A DNA stretch of 34,319 bases from Bacteroidales bacterium (GTDB lineage: Bacteria; Bacteroidota; Bacteroidia; Bacteroidales; UBA932): positions 1 to 34,319 of the forward strand of contig JAFZBQ010000069.1 in assembly GCA_017561665.1 (NCBI GenBank), read 5' to 3'. Position numbers and translations under genes: made by a program. The notes below the pieces were generated by a model. The model made no database searches. It worked only from the letters and a program-made list of their open reading frames with translations, and was not told where the DNA came from. Positions 1 to 10,668 of the stretch are shown piece after piece (the first letter of the stretch is position 1; each line of letters opens with the position of its first letter).

Positions 1-28
1 TGACAGGCGCCGCCCTAATAGTCGCCAT
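1..28 (-). CDS. possible 5' end of a gene running off the window
   Basis: An ATG at 28-26 on the minus strand opens a frame reading MATIRAAPV before the window ends. It lies 32 bases downstream of the pgpH stop on the same strand, so it could be the next gene of that operon. Nine residues are too few to name a family, and no ribosome-binding site is visible, which is usual in Bacteroidetes. It could also be chance. Confidence 0.25.
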
Positions 29-60
29 TGAACTGGCGGCCGCGTCTTTCAAAAAGAAAT

Positions 61-2049
61 CTAATCCTTCTTAACGGGGTCGGGATAGGCAATCCGGCCG
101 TGATACATCTGCTGCAGGTTTTCTATGAAGACCTGCTTCACGGTGTCGATTTCTCCCATAGTGATGTCGCCCTTGGCCACCTGTCCCTCGGCGATTTTGC
201 CATCTACGATGCGGTTCACCATAGCGGCGATGCTCTCCGGAGAGTAGTCCTGCAAGGAACGTGAAGTAGCCTCCACACTGTCGGCAAACATCAGCACCAC
301 CTCTTCCTTGGCCACCGGAAGTTTGCCCTTATAGGTGAACGGCTCCACATTGGCGGCGTCGCCTCCCTCATTGCAGTACTTGGTGTAGAAATACATAGTC
401 TTGGTGGTACCGTGATGGCTGGCAATCATATCGGTAACCGCCCCGGGCAGCTTGTTGCGACGGGCCAGCGCCACGCCGTCGTCCACGTGACGGATAATAT
501 CGTGCGCACTCTGTATTGCAGTCAGGTTTTTATGATAATTGTCCCCCGCCGTCTGGTTTTCGGTAAAGCAGAGCGGATTCTCTATCTTGCCGATATCGTG
601 ATACAGGGCACCCACGCGCGCCAGACGGGTGTTTCCGCCCACCGCACGGCAGGCAGCCTCGGCCAGGTTGGCCACGTTAAGTGAATGCTGGAAGCTGCCG
701 GGCGCCTTACGCGAGAGTTCCAGCAACAGCGGATTGTTGGTGTCAGAAAGGTCCCACAGGCGCATCTGTGACACCAGGGAGAACATCCTCTCGAACAGGA
801 AGACGAACGGGAAGCCGATTACCGCCAATATCGCGTTCAGAACCAGATACACCACCGCCTTCTGCTCTATCATGGTGCCGGTGAGCAGGCGGAACGTGCA
901 ATAGACGAACATCAGCGCCAGGAAGATGAATAACGAATTGGCAAACTGGCGGAAGCCGCGGTTGAAGTATTTGTAGCTGATAAGCAGCACGGCACCCGCA
1001 AGGGCGTTCATCAGATAGAGTTCCACACCGTTGTCGCGGAGCACCAGCAACGGCAGCAGCGCCGCCAGATAGAGCGCCAGGCATACCCGGTTACGGAAAA
1101 ACTCCCGCACGTACAATATGAACAGCGAGAACGGTATCAGATAGAGGATAGTCTCGTTGGAGGCGGGGAACACGGCCGCGCCGACGTACATCAGGGCATA
1201 GAGCAGCATCAGGAAGGCGATGCGGTTGAAGTCCTTGTACAGCGTGTGGTCGGTGGTGAATATCATCAGGGCGTATATCGCCAGCAGAATCAGCACCATA
1301 AACAGGTGGCTCAACACCTGCTTGAAATCGGAATGGGTGTGGCCGCCGTAGGCCTGGATGAATTCCGCCTTGTAGGAATCCAGCTTGCGTGCGATGTCGC
1401 TGGTGACGGTCTCGCCACGGGAAACTATGGTCTGGCCGGCATACACCATTCCCGATGTCGGGGAGATGTGCTCCAGAGCCTTGCGCGCCAGATTGGCGGT
1501 AGTCTGGGCGTCGTAGTACATATTGGGGACGATGACCTCCGAGAGTTTGTTGCTGGTCAGCAGACTGTCCACATTCAGATGCGCCGACGCCGACCTGATA
1601 TCCTCGGCAAACTTGGCGCAGGCATCGGCGGTGGTATAGACGTCGCTGGCGGGCATCTGCTCTATCCGTTTGCCGCGGCGGACGCTGATCATTTCGCCAG
1701 GACCGTTTAGTGAAGATACGACTCCGCTGGCATATATGTGCCGAAGCGAACGGACCACCGCAGGCTGCAGGGAATCGGCTCCGAAAGAAGAGAATGCCGC
1801 GATGACCTGATTGATGACATTGCCGTCGTAGCGGTAGCAATCCATCAGCTGGGACGATTTTTGCTCCCTCTCCTGCAACAGTTGCTCGTCGCTCTTCAGG
1901 ACGGGGAAGTCAAAAGTCGCCTTCAGGGTCTCATAATTCCAAGGACTGCCTATCTGATAACGGTATCTGAAGTTGTTGCGGTCGGTGAAAAGAACCAGCA
2001 TCAGGATGGTGACTGCCAGAAACAAAACGGGTATGCGGAGCTTCTTCAT
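61..2049 (-). CDS. pgpH: PgpH-like 7TM-HD family phosphohydrolase (c-di-AMP phosphodiesterase type)
   Basis: A membrane HD-domain phosphohydrolase. Characterised PgpH proteins hydrolyse the second messenger c-di-AMP at the cytoplasmic face. The protein has 662 residues from MKKLRIP. Order: an N-terminal membrane helix (about 5-22), an extracytoplasmic 7TMR-HDED-like region (about 30-245), a bundle of seven hydrophobic segments (about 248-423), then a C-terminal HD domain. The metal ligand set looks complete: H455 (FQHSLN), H484-D485 (LYHDIGK), H521, H545-H546 (ASHHGT) and D590 (MFADS). A start three codons upstream (2058) is possible, but it lies inside a perfect -7 box (TACCTTTG, 2063-2056), so 2049 is preferred and the mRNA may be nearly leaderless. 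Family assignment is firm; the substrate is inferred from homologues. Confidence 0.9.
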   Translation of the reverse strand: MKKLRIPVLFLAVTILMLVLFTDRNNFRYRYQIGSPWNYETLKATFDFPVLKSDEQLLQEREQKSSQLMDCYRYDGNVINQVIAAFSSFGADSLQPAVVRSLRHIYASGVVSSLNGPGEMISVRRGKRIEQMPASDVYTTADACAKFAEDIRSASAHLNVDSLLTSNKLSEVIVPNMYYDAQTTANLARKALEHISPTSGMVYAGQTIVSRGETVTSDIARKLDSYKAEFIQAYGGHTHSDFKQVLSHLFMVLILLAIYALMIFTTDHTLYKDFNRIAFLMLLYALMYVGAAVFPASNETILYLIPFSLFILYVREFFRNRVCLALYLAALLPLLVLRDNGVELYLMNALAGAVLLISYKYFNRGFRQFANSLFIFLALMFVYCTFRLLTGTMIEQKAVVYLVLNAILAVIGFPFVFLFERMFSLVSQMRLWDLSDTNNPLLLELSRKAPGSFQHSLNVANLAEAACRAVGGNTRLARVGALYHDIGKIENPLCFTENQTAGDNYHKNLTAIQSAHDIIRHVDDGVALARRNKLPGAVTDMIASHHGTTKTMYFYTKYCNEGGDAANVEPFTYKGKLPVAKEEVVLMFADSVEATSRSLQDYSPESIAAMVNRIVDGKIAEGQVAKGDITMGEIDTVKQVFIENLQQMYHGRIAYPDPVKKD

Positions 2050-2055
2050 AGCAAC

Positions 2056-2087
2056 CAAAGGTAAACAATTCTTGGTAATTTGCGAAA
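2056..2087 (-). promoter_or_regulatory. pgpH core promoter
   Basis: Minus-strand TTTC (2087-2084), 20 bases, then TACCTTTG (2063-2056), a perfect match to the Bacteroidetes -7 consensus TAnnTTTG. The box ends seven bases before the chosen start codon. It overlaps the opposing tRNA promoter. Confidence 0.6.
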
Positions 2088-2102
2088 ATTAGCATACCTT
2101 AG
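2071..2102 (+). promoter_or_regulatory. tRNA-Cys core promoter
   Basis: CTTG (2071-2074), 20 bases, TACCTTAG (2095-2102; seven of eight consensus positions). The predicted transcription start near 2109 leaves a short 5' leader before the tRNA at 2120. It is interleaved with the divergent pgpH promoter. Confidence 0.5.
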
Positions 2103-2119
2103 CAGTCCCTTTCGCAAAA

Positions 2120-2190
2120 GGTACCATGGCCGAGTGGTTAGGCACAGGTCTGCAAAACCTGGGACAGCAGTTCGATTCTGCTTGGTACCT
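2120..2190 (+). tRNA. tRNA-Cys(GCA)
   Basis: A complete cloverleaf can be drawn. The acceptor stem GGTACCA (2120-2126) pairs with TGGTACC (2183-2189). The anticodon stem CAGGT/ACCTG (2145-2149/2157-2161) encloses loop CTGCAAA with anticodon GCA at 2152-2154. A TTCGATT T-loop is present. The discriminator base is T (2190), the U73 identity element of cysteine tRNAs. The CCA end is not encoded and must be added by nucleotidyltransferase. A terminator follows at 2202. Confidence 0.95.
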
Positions 2191-2201
2191 CAAACTTATC
2201 G

Positions 2202-2236
2202 GAGCTGACGAATTGTTTTTGGTCAGCTCTTTTTTG
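2202..2236 (+). terminator. intrinsic terminator after tRNA-Cys
   Basis: Stem GAGCTGAC (2202-2209) / GTCAGCTC (2222-2229), perfect 8 bp, followed directly by seven T residues (2230-2236). The T-run ends one base before the start codon of the next gene (2238), so this hairpin also forms the leader of any tRNA read-through transcript. Confidence 0.85.
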
Positions 2237-2237
2237 T

Positions 2238-3140
2238 ATGAAGGACACTGTAAAAAAAGGGATCAAAGAGTATCTGTTGCTCATCGTGGGCTCGTTTATC
2301 TACGCCGCCGGCGCCGTAATGCTGGTGGAGCCTTATAAATTCGCCCCCGGCGGAACCTACGGCCTGGGTATGGTATTCCACCACCTCTGGGGTTGGGAAA
2401 CCGAGTACTACGCCCTCTGTATGGATATTCCGCTGCTGATTATCGGCTTCATAGTACTGGGCAACCGGTTCGGCATCAAGACCATAGTCAGCACACTGCT
2501 GCTCCCTGTTTTCATGCAGTTCATGCACCGTGTATACGGCTATGCCTCGCTTATAGAACCGGGCGTGACCGACGGGCTGTTCCAGCACCAGATCATCGCC
2601 TCCATATTCGGCGGCGTGGTCTACGGCGTAGGCCTCGGCCTGGTTTACCGCTCGCGCGCCACTACCGGCGGCAGCGACATCATATCGATGATAATGCGCA
2701 AGTACACCCATCTGTCGATGGGCGTCTGCAACATCATCGTGGACGGACTCATCACCCTGAGCACCGTTATCGCATTCGGCGACTGGAAACTGCCGATGTA
2801 CTCGTGGATCATCATCTTCGTATGCAGCCGCGTGATTGACTTCATTCTGGAAGGTCCCAAGCGGGCCAAGACTATGATGATAATCACCGGCGAAAGCGAG
2901 AAGATACGCGACTATATCATCAACGATATGGGCCGCGGCGCCACCCTGATTCCCGGCAAGGGCCTCTATTCGGGCTCGGGCCGCGACATAATCTATGTGG
3001 TGGTTGGCCGCCGGGAGATGATACGCCTGCGCGAAAAGGTGTCACAGGTAGACCCTGCGGCATTCGTAAACGTAATCGACTCCGCCGAGATTCTCGGCGA
3101 AGGATTCCAGAACCTGGACGGTTCCTCCGATATTGTTTAG
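2238..3140 (+). CDS. YitT family membrane protein (DUF161 + DUF2179)
   Basis: A 300-residue integral membrane protein of the YitT family, whose transport or sensing role is not established. Hydrophobic segments fill about residues 12-200, with the family-typical glycine and proline pattern (KFAPGGTYGLG, about 33-43; RATTGGSDIIS, about 139-149). The last 90 residues form a soluble DUF2179 domain with MIITGESEKIRDYI and the later VNVIDSAEILGEGF. The ATG lies immediately after the T-run of the tRNA-Cys terminator, and no -7 box is visible between them. Expression may therefore depend on tRNA read-through or on a promoter I cannot see. The convergent gyrB stop is 36 bases downstream. Confidence 0.88.
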   Translation: MKDTVKKGIKEYLLLIVGSFIYAAGAVMLVEPYKFAPGGTYGLGMVFHHLWGWETEYYALCMDIPLLIIGFIVLGNRFGIKTIVSTLLLPVFMQFMHRVYGYASLIEPGVTDGLFQHQIIASIFGGVVYGVGLGLVYRSRATTGGSDIISMIMRKYTHLSMGVCNIIVDGLITLSTVIAFGDWKLPMYSWIIIFVCSRVIDFILEGPKRAKTMMIITGESEKIRDYIINDMGRGATLIPGKGLYSGSGRDIIYVVVGRREMIRLREKVSQVDPAAFVNVIDSAEILGEGFQNLDGSSDIV

Positions 3141-3176
3141 GGAATTGACCGGCAAAACCGGCCGACACCGGCGCCC

Positions 3177-5222
<2,046 letters not shown>

Positions 5223-5241
5223 CTAAAAACTCAAAAAAGAG

Positions 5242-6885
5242 CTAAAAATTTATACGCAGGCCACCGCCTATGTTGAGCGGTAGTTCCGGTATTGCAAAGT
5301 ACCTGAAATTCACATTGTTAAGAAGGTTGCCACCCTTTACGTAAACGGAGAAATGGCGGTTGATGACACCCGTCAGCACGACCGTCAGATCGGAATACGG
5401 CGGGATGTCACCTCCCCACGACTTTCTCACGCTCTGATAGGTGTATGCGGCATTGATGAAGAACCTCCTTTTGAGGTTGTATTCCAGCGAAGCGTCGGCC
5501 ATCCAGTCGGCCACCATATACACCGGCTCCTCGGTCTTGGTAAAGGAGTTGTTGTGCTTCAGATTGCCGGTTATCGTCAGGTTCTTCGACTTCCAGGAAG
5601 ATTCCAGACCGATCTGTGTCATTGCATAGTCGGAATACATCGGCAGCAGGATCGGCAGTTCGGTAGAAACGAAGTCGGTGCGAAGCTGCAAACGGTTGCT
5701 GTAGCTGTTGTAGGCAATGTACGGCGACAGGGCAAACCGACCGGCGATAATGGTTTCTATCGATATCTTTGTCTCAATATTGCGTACCCCCAGAACATCC
5801 TCTGCGGTGCTCACATGGCCTTTGAGGCCGTTGCACAGCCAGGGAGCGTCGTGCATATAGTCCACCAGGGAATTGAGTTCGTTGCCGCCCGACACCACGC
5901 CGCGCAGCCAGATGGTGTTCTTCAGCACCTCCAGCTTGAGGTCGGCCTCGGGATGGATGGTAGTATTGGCGTCGGCACCTATGTAGGTGTTGCCGAAGCG
6001 CGCCCCTACCCTCATTTTGAACGGACCCTGGACATACTCATATACCGGCATGAACTCCAGCAGGCCGACATTGAGTTTATCCTCTCCCTTGCCCGAATTT
6101 GCCATTTGGTATATCATGTTCACGTATACCCGGTGAAGTCCGAAAGATGACCCCAAAGTACCCTTGATGGACATTTTGGAGTTGTTGTAGGTCGAATCCA
6201 ACGGCGCGAGGCCGGACAGCTTCTTAGCCGCAGTGACAAAGTTGAAGTCGACGTTGTAGAACACGCTGTTATCCTGCGGATCGGCCGATACCAGGTTTAC
6301 ACCCACTCCCAGAGAATTGACATAATGCGAGAGGGGATTGTCCTTATACTCGTCGTTGAACAAACTGGTGTTATAGCCCACCACGGCCGTTAGTTCACCC
6401 TTTTTCCATGCTGTCCTCAAATTGGTGCTCAAGCCACCGTTTACGCGAACCACGCCCAGAGCCTTGTCCTCTCCCAAATAATCCAGATTCGTGGCGGTTC
6501 CCTTCAGGTCGGCATCCACGCCGATATTCAGTTTTGGTTTGGCCACCAGCTGCGAGCGGAGCATCATGTCGGCAGAAAAAGGTATCTGGCTGCCTATCTG
6601 CGCCATAACATACGGCGGACGGCGGCGGGTAACCTTGCTTATGCTGTCGGTCTGATATGGTGTAAACTCGTAGAGATCGGTGTAAGGTCTGTTAAAAATC
6701 GAATAGTCAAAATCGACGTCGAACCGCTGCAGCGAATCGGCCACGCTGTGGTCGTCGGCCATCGGACGGTCTATATCCGTAATGTTGACCTTGTACTGCC
6801 GGCTGACCTCGACCGTAGGGTCGATCTGGGCGTACAAACTGCCACAAACCAAAAGTGTGGCCGCTATCGTCAATATCTTTTTCAT
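5242..6885 (-). CDS. outer-membrane beta-barrel protein, TonB-receptor-like, without a plug
   Basis: A 547-residue exported protein with signal peptide MKKILTIAATLLVCGSLYAQ. After the signal there is a region rich in Asp and Arg (about 21-95, ending TRRRPPYV). The rest alternates aromatic and polar residues in amphipathic beta-strands, and the protein ends in GGGLRINF with a C-terminal Phe, typical of Bam-inserted barrels. It resembles the barrel half of TonB-dependent receptors, but neither a TonB box nor a plug domain is recognisable, and it is shorter than a full receptor. Its ATG follows the TPR-gene stop directly (TAGATG), so the two are probably translationally coupled and may work together at the outer membrane. 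The ligand is unknown. Confidence 0.75.
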   Translation of the reverse strand: MKKILTIAATLLVCGSLYAQIDPTVEVSRQYKVNITDIDRPMADDHSVADSLQRFDVDFDYSIFNRPYTDLYEFTPYQTDSISKVTRRRPPYVMAQIGSQIPFSADMMLRSQLVAKPKLNIGVDADLKGTATNLDYLGEDKALGVVRVNGGLSTNLRTAWKKGELTAVVGYNTSLFNDEYKDNPLSHYVNSLGVGVNLVSADPQDNSVFYNVDFNFVTAAKKLSGLAPLDSTYNNSKMSIKGTLGSSFGLHRVYVNMIYQMANSGKGEDKLNVGLLEFMPVYEYVQGPFKMRVGARFGNTYIGADANTTIHPEADLKLEVLKNTIWLRGVVSGGNELNSLVDYMHDAPWLCNGLKGHVSTAEDVLGVRNIETKISIETIIAGRFALSPYIAYNSYSNRLQLRTDFVSTELPILLPMYSDYAMTQIGLESSWKSKNLTITGNLKHNNSFTKTEEPVYMVADWMADASLEYNLKRRFFINAAYTYQSVRKSWGGDIPPYSDLTVVLTGVINRHFSVYVKGGNLLNNVNFRYFAIPELPLNIGGGLRINF

Positions 6886-9800
6886 CTATTTTGTCTTCGA
6901 TTTAATCTTCAAAAGTCTCATCTGAACCTGCTCCAGCACGTCATCCTGCTTGCCGGAAGGTTTGTAATTGTCGGCGATGCTCTGCCAGGTCGCCTTGGCC
7001 TGCTGCCAGTCGGCACGGTCGGCAAACGAGTCGCCCAGCGCTATAAAGCTCTTGGCCAGCCAGTAAACCTGGTCGGTGTCCTTGTCGGCAAACTCGTAGA
7101 CCATCGCCTCCAAAGCTTCGTAATCGCCCGAATTATAGGTATCGTCTATCAAGATATAGGCGCTCTCCGCACCGATGGCGTCGGAGACGTTGTCGGCCAA
7201 CTGTCTGAGGATGGGTTTAGCCGCCTCGCGGTTGCCCAAAACGATGTACGATTTGGCGGCGATATAGTCGGCACGGCGCAGCGTGGCCTCGTCGGTAGAC
7301 GAAGCGCGAAGCTTCTCTGCCTCCGCGATGGCTCTCATATAATGGCGGCCACCGTATTCGGAGAGGAGGATGCCCAGACGGGCCTGGTCGCGCACCGAAT
7401 CACTGGAGGTAATGCCGATAAGCTTTTCATAGGCCTCGGCAGCCTTGTCGTACTGCCCCAGACTGTAAGACAGGTCGGCATAATTGATGGTGGCCGCCTC
7501 GGCCGATTCGCCGGTAAGGGTCTCCAGGGCCTTTTCGTATGCATCCACGGCAAACTCCTTGCGGGATTGCTTGCGATATGACTCACCCATATAGTAGTAT
7601 GCCATGCCGATTTTTTCTCCCTCAGGATAAGTATCGACATAGGAACGCAACGCACGAAGGGCGTTGGCGTAGTTGCCGGAGAAGTATATCTGCTCCGCCG
7701 CGTCAAATATCATATTCTCCTTTTCGCTCTCGGTCTTGATGCCAGACATTCCGACCTTGTCCAGATAAGCCAGATACTCGGAGGGCTTGTTCTGTAACTG
7801 ATAAACACTCTCCATTCCTGCCAGGGCATTGCGGGCATCGTCGGTGCCGGGCAGCTGGCGGACAACTTTGTCGTAATAACCGATCGCCTGTTTATAATCG
7901 CCCTCGCCGGCGCTCATCATGGCCATCTCCAGCAGCGCACGGCCGTAGTAGAGTGAGTCGCGGGAGGTTATTATCTCACCAAATGCTTTGCGGGCCTTGG
8001 GTTTTTTGCCGGTATTCACGTAAGAACGGCCCAACTCGTAGAGAGAAGTCATATACAGCGGGGAGAGGCTGTTGCTTGCCACCGCCGACTCCAGAACCGA
8101 CTGTTTCTTGGTCTCGTTGCCGGAGAGGCCGTAGGCCAGCGACGCCTGATACCAGGGATACAGGTCGCCGTCCTTATACTTGCCGGCCACCTTCTCGTAC
8201 TGCGCGGCGGCATCGGCATACTTATTCTGCATGAAATACGAATCACCCAGACGGACGCCGGCATCCTTGTCCTGGGAAGAACGGCCGCCGGAACTTGCGA
8301 GATACTTTTCGAAATAGTTGGCTGCCGATGCAAAATCGTTCATCTTGAAGTGGGTGTAGGCTACGTTGTAGTTCAATTCTTTGCCAAGATCGGTCTTCAT
8401 GAACGAAGGGGTCATCAGCAACTGGTTCTGCTGAGAGAGAGCCCCCTTGTAGTTGCCGTCGTTGAATCGGCAGTCGGCCAGATAAAACTTGGAAACATTG
8501 GTCACCATATCGCTGGCGTCCAAGCCCACTGCTTCTTCCAACAGAGGTGCCGCAGAACGGTAACCGCCGTTGTTAATCAATTCCACCGAGCGGAGCAGCA
8601 GCGCCTTCTGCAGGTTGGCCACATCACCGTCGGTGGGCTTGCCGATACGGTGCAGCGCCTCTATCGCGCCGACATAGTCTTTGTTTGCCAGAGAAGAAGC
8701 AGCCACGTAAGAGTCAATTACGTCGTCTTTGCCGCTGTCCGGATATTGCTGCACGAACTTGCGGAACACCGACATGTCGCTGTTCACGTCGTAGCTGAGC
8801 TTGGCGTAGTTGAACATCGCGTCCTCGCTCACCAGCGGGTCAAAGGTGAGAGCAGCCGCCTCCTTGAAAGACTGCAGCGCAGCCATCTTGTTGCGTTTCT
8901 GCAGGAAACAGTTGCCAAGATAGTAATATGCGCTCTGACCGATGGCGTCTTCGCTGCCGGCCACCTTGCTCAGCGACTGTACGGCGCCGTCGACATCGCC
9001 CAGCGAATAGGCCAGCACTCCGTAGAAATACTGGTCCTTGCGGGTCGGGGTCACTCCGGAGTCGAGGTATTTGCGCAGGTGGCGCATCGCGTCTTCATTA
9101 TCGCCGCGGCCGAAATATGACTCCGCCACCATCCGGCTCAGGTCAGCCTTCTGCTGTTTGTTGACCCGGGAGTAGAGCTTGGGCCCGTTGGCGATGGTGT
9201 AGTCGTAGTCCTTCATCATGAACTTGCACTCCACCATATAGTACTCTGCCAGCAGCGAGAAACGGGAGTCCTCTTTTGCCTTCTCAAAGAATGAATAGGC
9301 CTCGTCGAACTTCTTCTGGAGGTATTTTACATAGCCCGAATAGTAAATGGACGGATATGTATACTGCGACTGCGGCTGGGCTATTACCTTCTGGAAGCCT
9401 TCCAGGGCATCGTCGTACTTGCCGGCGTATATGCTGCAGTAAGATTTCTTGAAAAAGAACGGTATGTGGGCACTGCGATAGAGATTGCGGGGCTGGATAC
9501 CCTCGTACATCAGCAGCGCGTCGGTATATTCCTGACTGTCGAATTTGGCGTCGGCCAGATTCAGTTTGAGAACCGCCAGCTGCGGGTCATTGGGAAAATC
9601 GACCTCCAGGTTCTTGACCAGGCCGTCCACATCATTGCGCCCGAGGGCGATGGCGCACATTATCTTGTTGGCCATCACCTCGGAGTACATAAGTGAATGT
9701 TTGTCAGGCAGATCCTTTGCCAGGGCGTCCAGCGCCTTCTCTGCAGAGACGTACATCCCGCTGTTGTACAATTCCTTGGCTTGCTCCAGCCGGACGGCAT

Positions 9801-9891
9801 AAGAATCGCTGCCCAGTTCCTGTGCTTTGGAGGGGGTCGCGGCCAGCAGCAGAGCCGCTGCGACCGCTATATAGAGTATTCTGTTGCGCAT
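6886..9891 (-). CDS. large periplasmic tetratricopeptide-repeat protein
   Basis: A 1001-residue protein with signal peptide MRNRILYIAVAAALLLAATPSKAQ. The remainder is a near-continuous alpha-helical TPR array: many 34-residue-like units with the spacing of W/L, G/A, Y, A and P, for example YYYLGNCFLQKRNKMAALQS, AYYYMGESYRKQSRKEFAVD and ADLSYSLGQYDKAAEAYEKL. No enzymatic domain is visible. TPR arrays are protein-binding scaffolds, and the absence of a lipobox suggests a soluble periplasmic form. It is the first gene of a two-gene operon with the outer-membrane barrel immediately downstream and is divergent from ftsE. A role in envelope assembly or barrel partnership is inference from context. 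Confidence 0.85.
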   Translation of the reverse strand: MRNRILYIAVAAALLLAATPSKAQELGSDSYAVRLEQAKELYNSGMYVSAEKALDALAKDLPDKHSLMYSEVMANKIMCAIALGRNDVDGLVKNLEVDFPNDPQLAVLKLNLADAKFDSQEYTDALLMYEGIQPRNLYRSAHIPFFFKKSYCSIYAGKYDDALEGFQKVIAQPQSQYTYPSIYYSGYVKYLQKKFDEAYSFFEKAKEDSRFSLLAEYYMVECKFMMKDYDYTIANGPKLYSRVNKQQKADLSRMVAESYFGRGDNEDAMRHLRKYLDSGVTPTRKDQYFYGVLAYSLGDVDGAVQSLSKVAGSEDAIGQSAYYYLGNCFLQKRNKMAALQSFKEAAALTFDPLVSEDAMFNYAKLSYDVNSDMSVFRKFVQQYPDSGKDDVIDSYVAASSLANKDYVGAIEALHRIGKPTDGDVANLQKALLLRSVELINNGGYRSAAPLLEEAVGLDASDMVTNVSKFYLADCRFNDGNYKGALSQQNQLLMTPSFMKTDLGKELNYNVAYTHFKMNDFASAANYFEKYLASSGGRSSQDKDAGVRLGDSYFMQNKYADAAAQYEKVAGKYKDGDLYPWYQASLAYGLSGNETKKQSVLESAVASNSLSPLYMTSLYELGRSYVNTGKKPKARKAFGEIITSRDSLYYGRALLEMAMMSAGEGDYKQAIGYYDKVVRQLPGTDDARNALAGMESVYQLQNKPSEYLAYLDKVGMSGIKTESEKENMIFDAAEQIYFSGNYANALRALRSYVDTYPEGEKIGMAYYYMGESYRKQSRKEFAVDAYEKALETLTGESAEAATINYADLSYSLGQYDKAAEAYEKLIGITSSDSVRDQARLGILLSEYGGRHYMRAIAEAEKLRASSTDEATLRRADYIAAKSYIVLGNREAAKPILRQLADNVSDAIGAESAYILIDDTYNSGDYEALEAMVYEFADKDTDQVYWLAKSFIALGDSFADRADWQQAKATWQSIADNYKPSGKQDDVLEQVQMRLLKIKSKTK

Positions 9892-9916
9892 TATTTTATG
9901 CTCGAATTTATAAGGT

Positions 9917-9924
9917 CAAATTTA
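9917..9924 (-). promoter_or_regulatory. -7 box of the TPR/barrel operon
   Basis: TAAATTTG on the minus strand (9924-9917) is a perfect TAnnTTTG match, 26 bases before the TPR start codon. No good TTTG lies 19-21 bases upstream. A second near-match, TAAATTCG (9910-9903), lies closer to the gene. Confidence 0.45.
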
Positions 9925-9936
9925 AGCTATTTTTTC

Positions 9937-9944
9937 TAAATTTG
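9937..9944 (+). promoter_or_regulatory. -7 box of the ftsE-nth-xerD operon
   Basis: TAAATTTG (9937-9944) is a perfect TAnnTTTG match whose last base is five bases before the ftsE ATG. If used, transcription would begin at or within a few bases of the start codon, giving a leaderless mRNA. The -33 element is poor. Confidence 0.45.
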
Positions 9945-9948
9945 GGGT

Positions 9949-10659
9949 ATGGAAACCAGTACACCCCTGATTGAATTCTCCCACGTCGATATAAACAACG
10001 GCGACAGTCTGGTCATCGCCGACCTGGACTTTATCCTTAACAAAGGAGATTTTGTCTATCTAACCGGCAAGGTCGGCAGCGGCAAGACCTCCATCTTGAG
10101 GTCGTTCACCGCGGAGAACCGGGTCCACAACGGCACCGCCCGCGTGGGCAATTTCAATCTCATAGGCATTAAACGCAAGCAAATTCCATACCTAAGGCGC
10201 TCTCTGGGTGTGGTGTTCCAAGACTTCCAACTGCTCATGGACCGCAGTGTACACGACAATCTGGCGTTTGTTTTGCGCAGTACCGACTGGAAGGACAAGC
10301 GCGCCATCGAAGAGCGTATAAGCGAGGTTCTGGAGCAGGTCGGCCTCACCAGCAAGGCGCACAAGATGCCCCACCAGCTCTCCGGCGGAGAGCAGCAGCG
10401 CGTGGCTATTGCCCGCAGCCTGCTCAACAATCCGGCGGTAATCCTGGCCGACGAGCCTACCGGCAACCTGGATAATGAAACCGCCGCCGGCATCATGGAC
10501 CTCCTGACCAAAATCAACCGGGAAGAGGGGACGGCGATAGTGACCGTAACCCACAATACCGCCCTGCTGAGCAAATATCCCGGCCGCGTGTTCGTCTGCA
10601 AGGACTGCAGCTGCCGCGAGATTGCCGGCGAACAGGAAATCATCGACCTGGATTTCTAG
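9949..10659 (+). CDS. ftsE: FtsE-like ABC transporter ATP-binding protein
   Basis: A 236-residue ABC ATPase resembling FtsE, which pairs with the membrane protein FtsX to control peptidoglycan hydrolases at the septum. Motifs are complete: Walker A GKVGSGKTS (40-48), Q-loop Q91 (VVFQDFQLL), signature LSGGEQQR (144-151), Walker B VILADEPTG (164-172) and H-loop H202 (VTHN). The VVFQDFQLL and LLMDRSVHDN stretches favour FtsE over LolD or MacB-type ATPases, though those remain alternatives. No ftsX lies beside it; the gene is followed after nine bases by nth and then xerD. The start is fixed by the conserved LIEFSHVDI beginning at residue 7. Confidence 0.8.
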   Translation: METSTPLIEFSHVDINNGDSLVIADLDFILNKGDFVYLTGKVGSGKTSILRSFTAENRVHNGTARVGNFNLIGIKRKQIPYLRRSLGVVFQDFQLLMDRSVHDNLAFVLRSTDWKDKRAIEERISEVLEQVGLTSKAHKMPHQLSGGEQQRVAIARSLLNNPAVILADEPTGNLDNETAAGIMDLLTKINREEGTAIVTVTHNTALLSKYPGRVFVCKDCSCREIAGEQEIIDLDF

Positions 10660-10668
10660 CACTCCGTT

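Noticed and set aside
2238-2330. An overlapping frame starting at 2126 inside the tRNA
   Set aside because: It begins within the tRNA and runs out of frame with the YitT gene; the tRNA cloverleaf and terminator explain the sequence.
3141-3176. CCGG-rich possible hairpin between the YitT and gyrB stops
   Set aside because: Only a four- to five-base stem and no T-run on either strand, so not supportable as a terminator.
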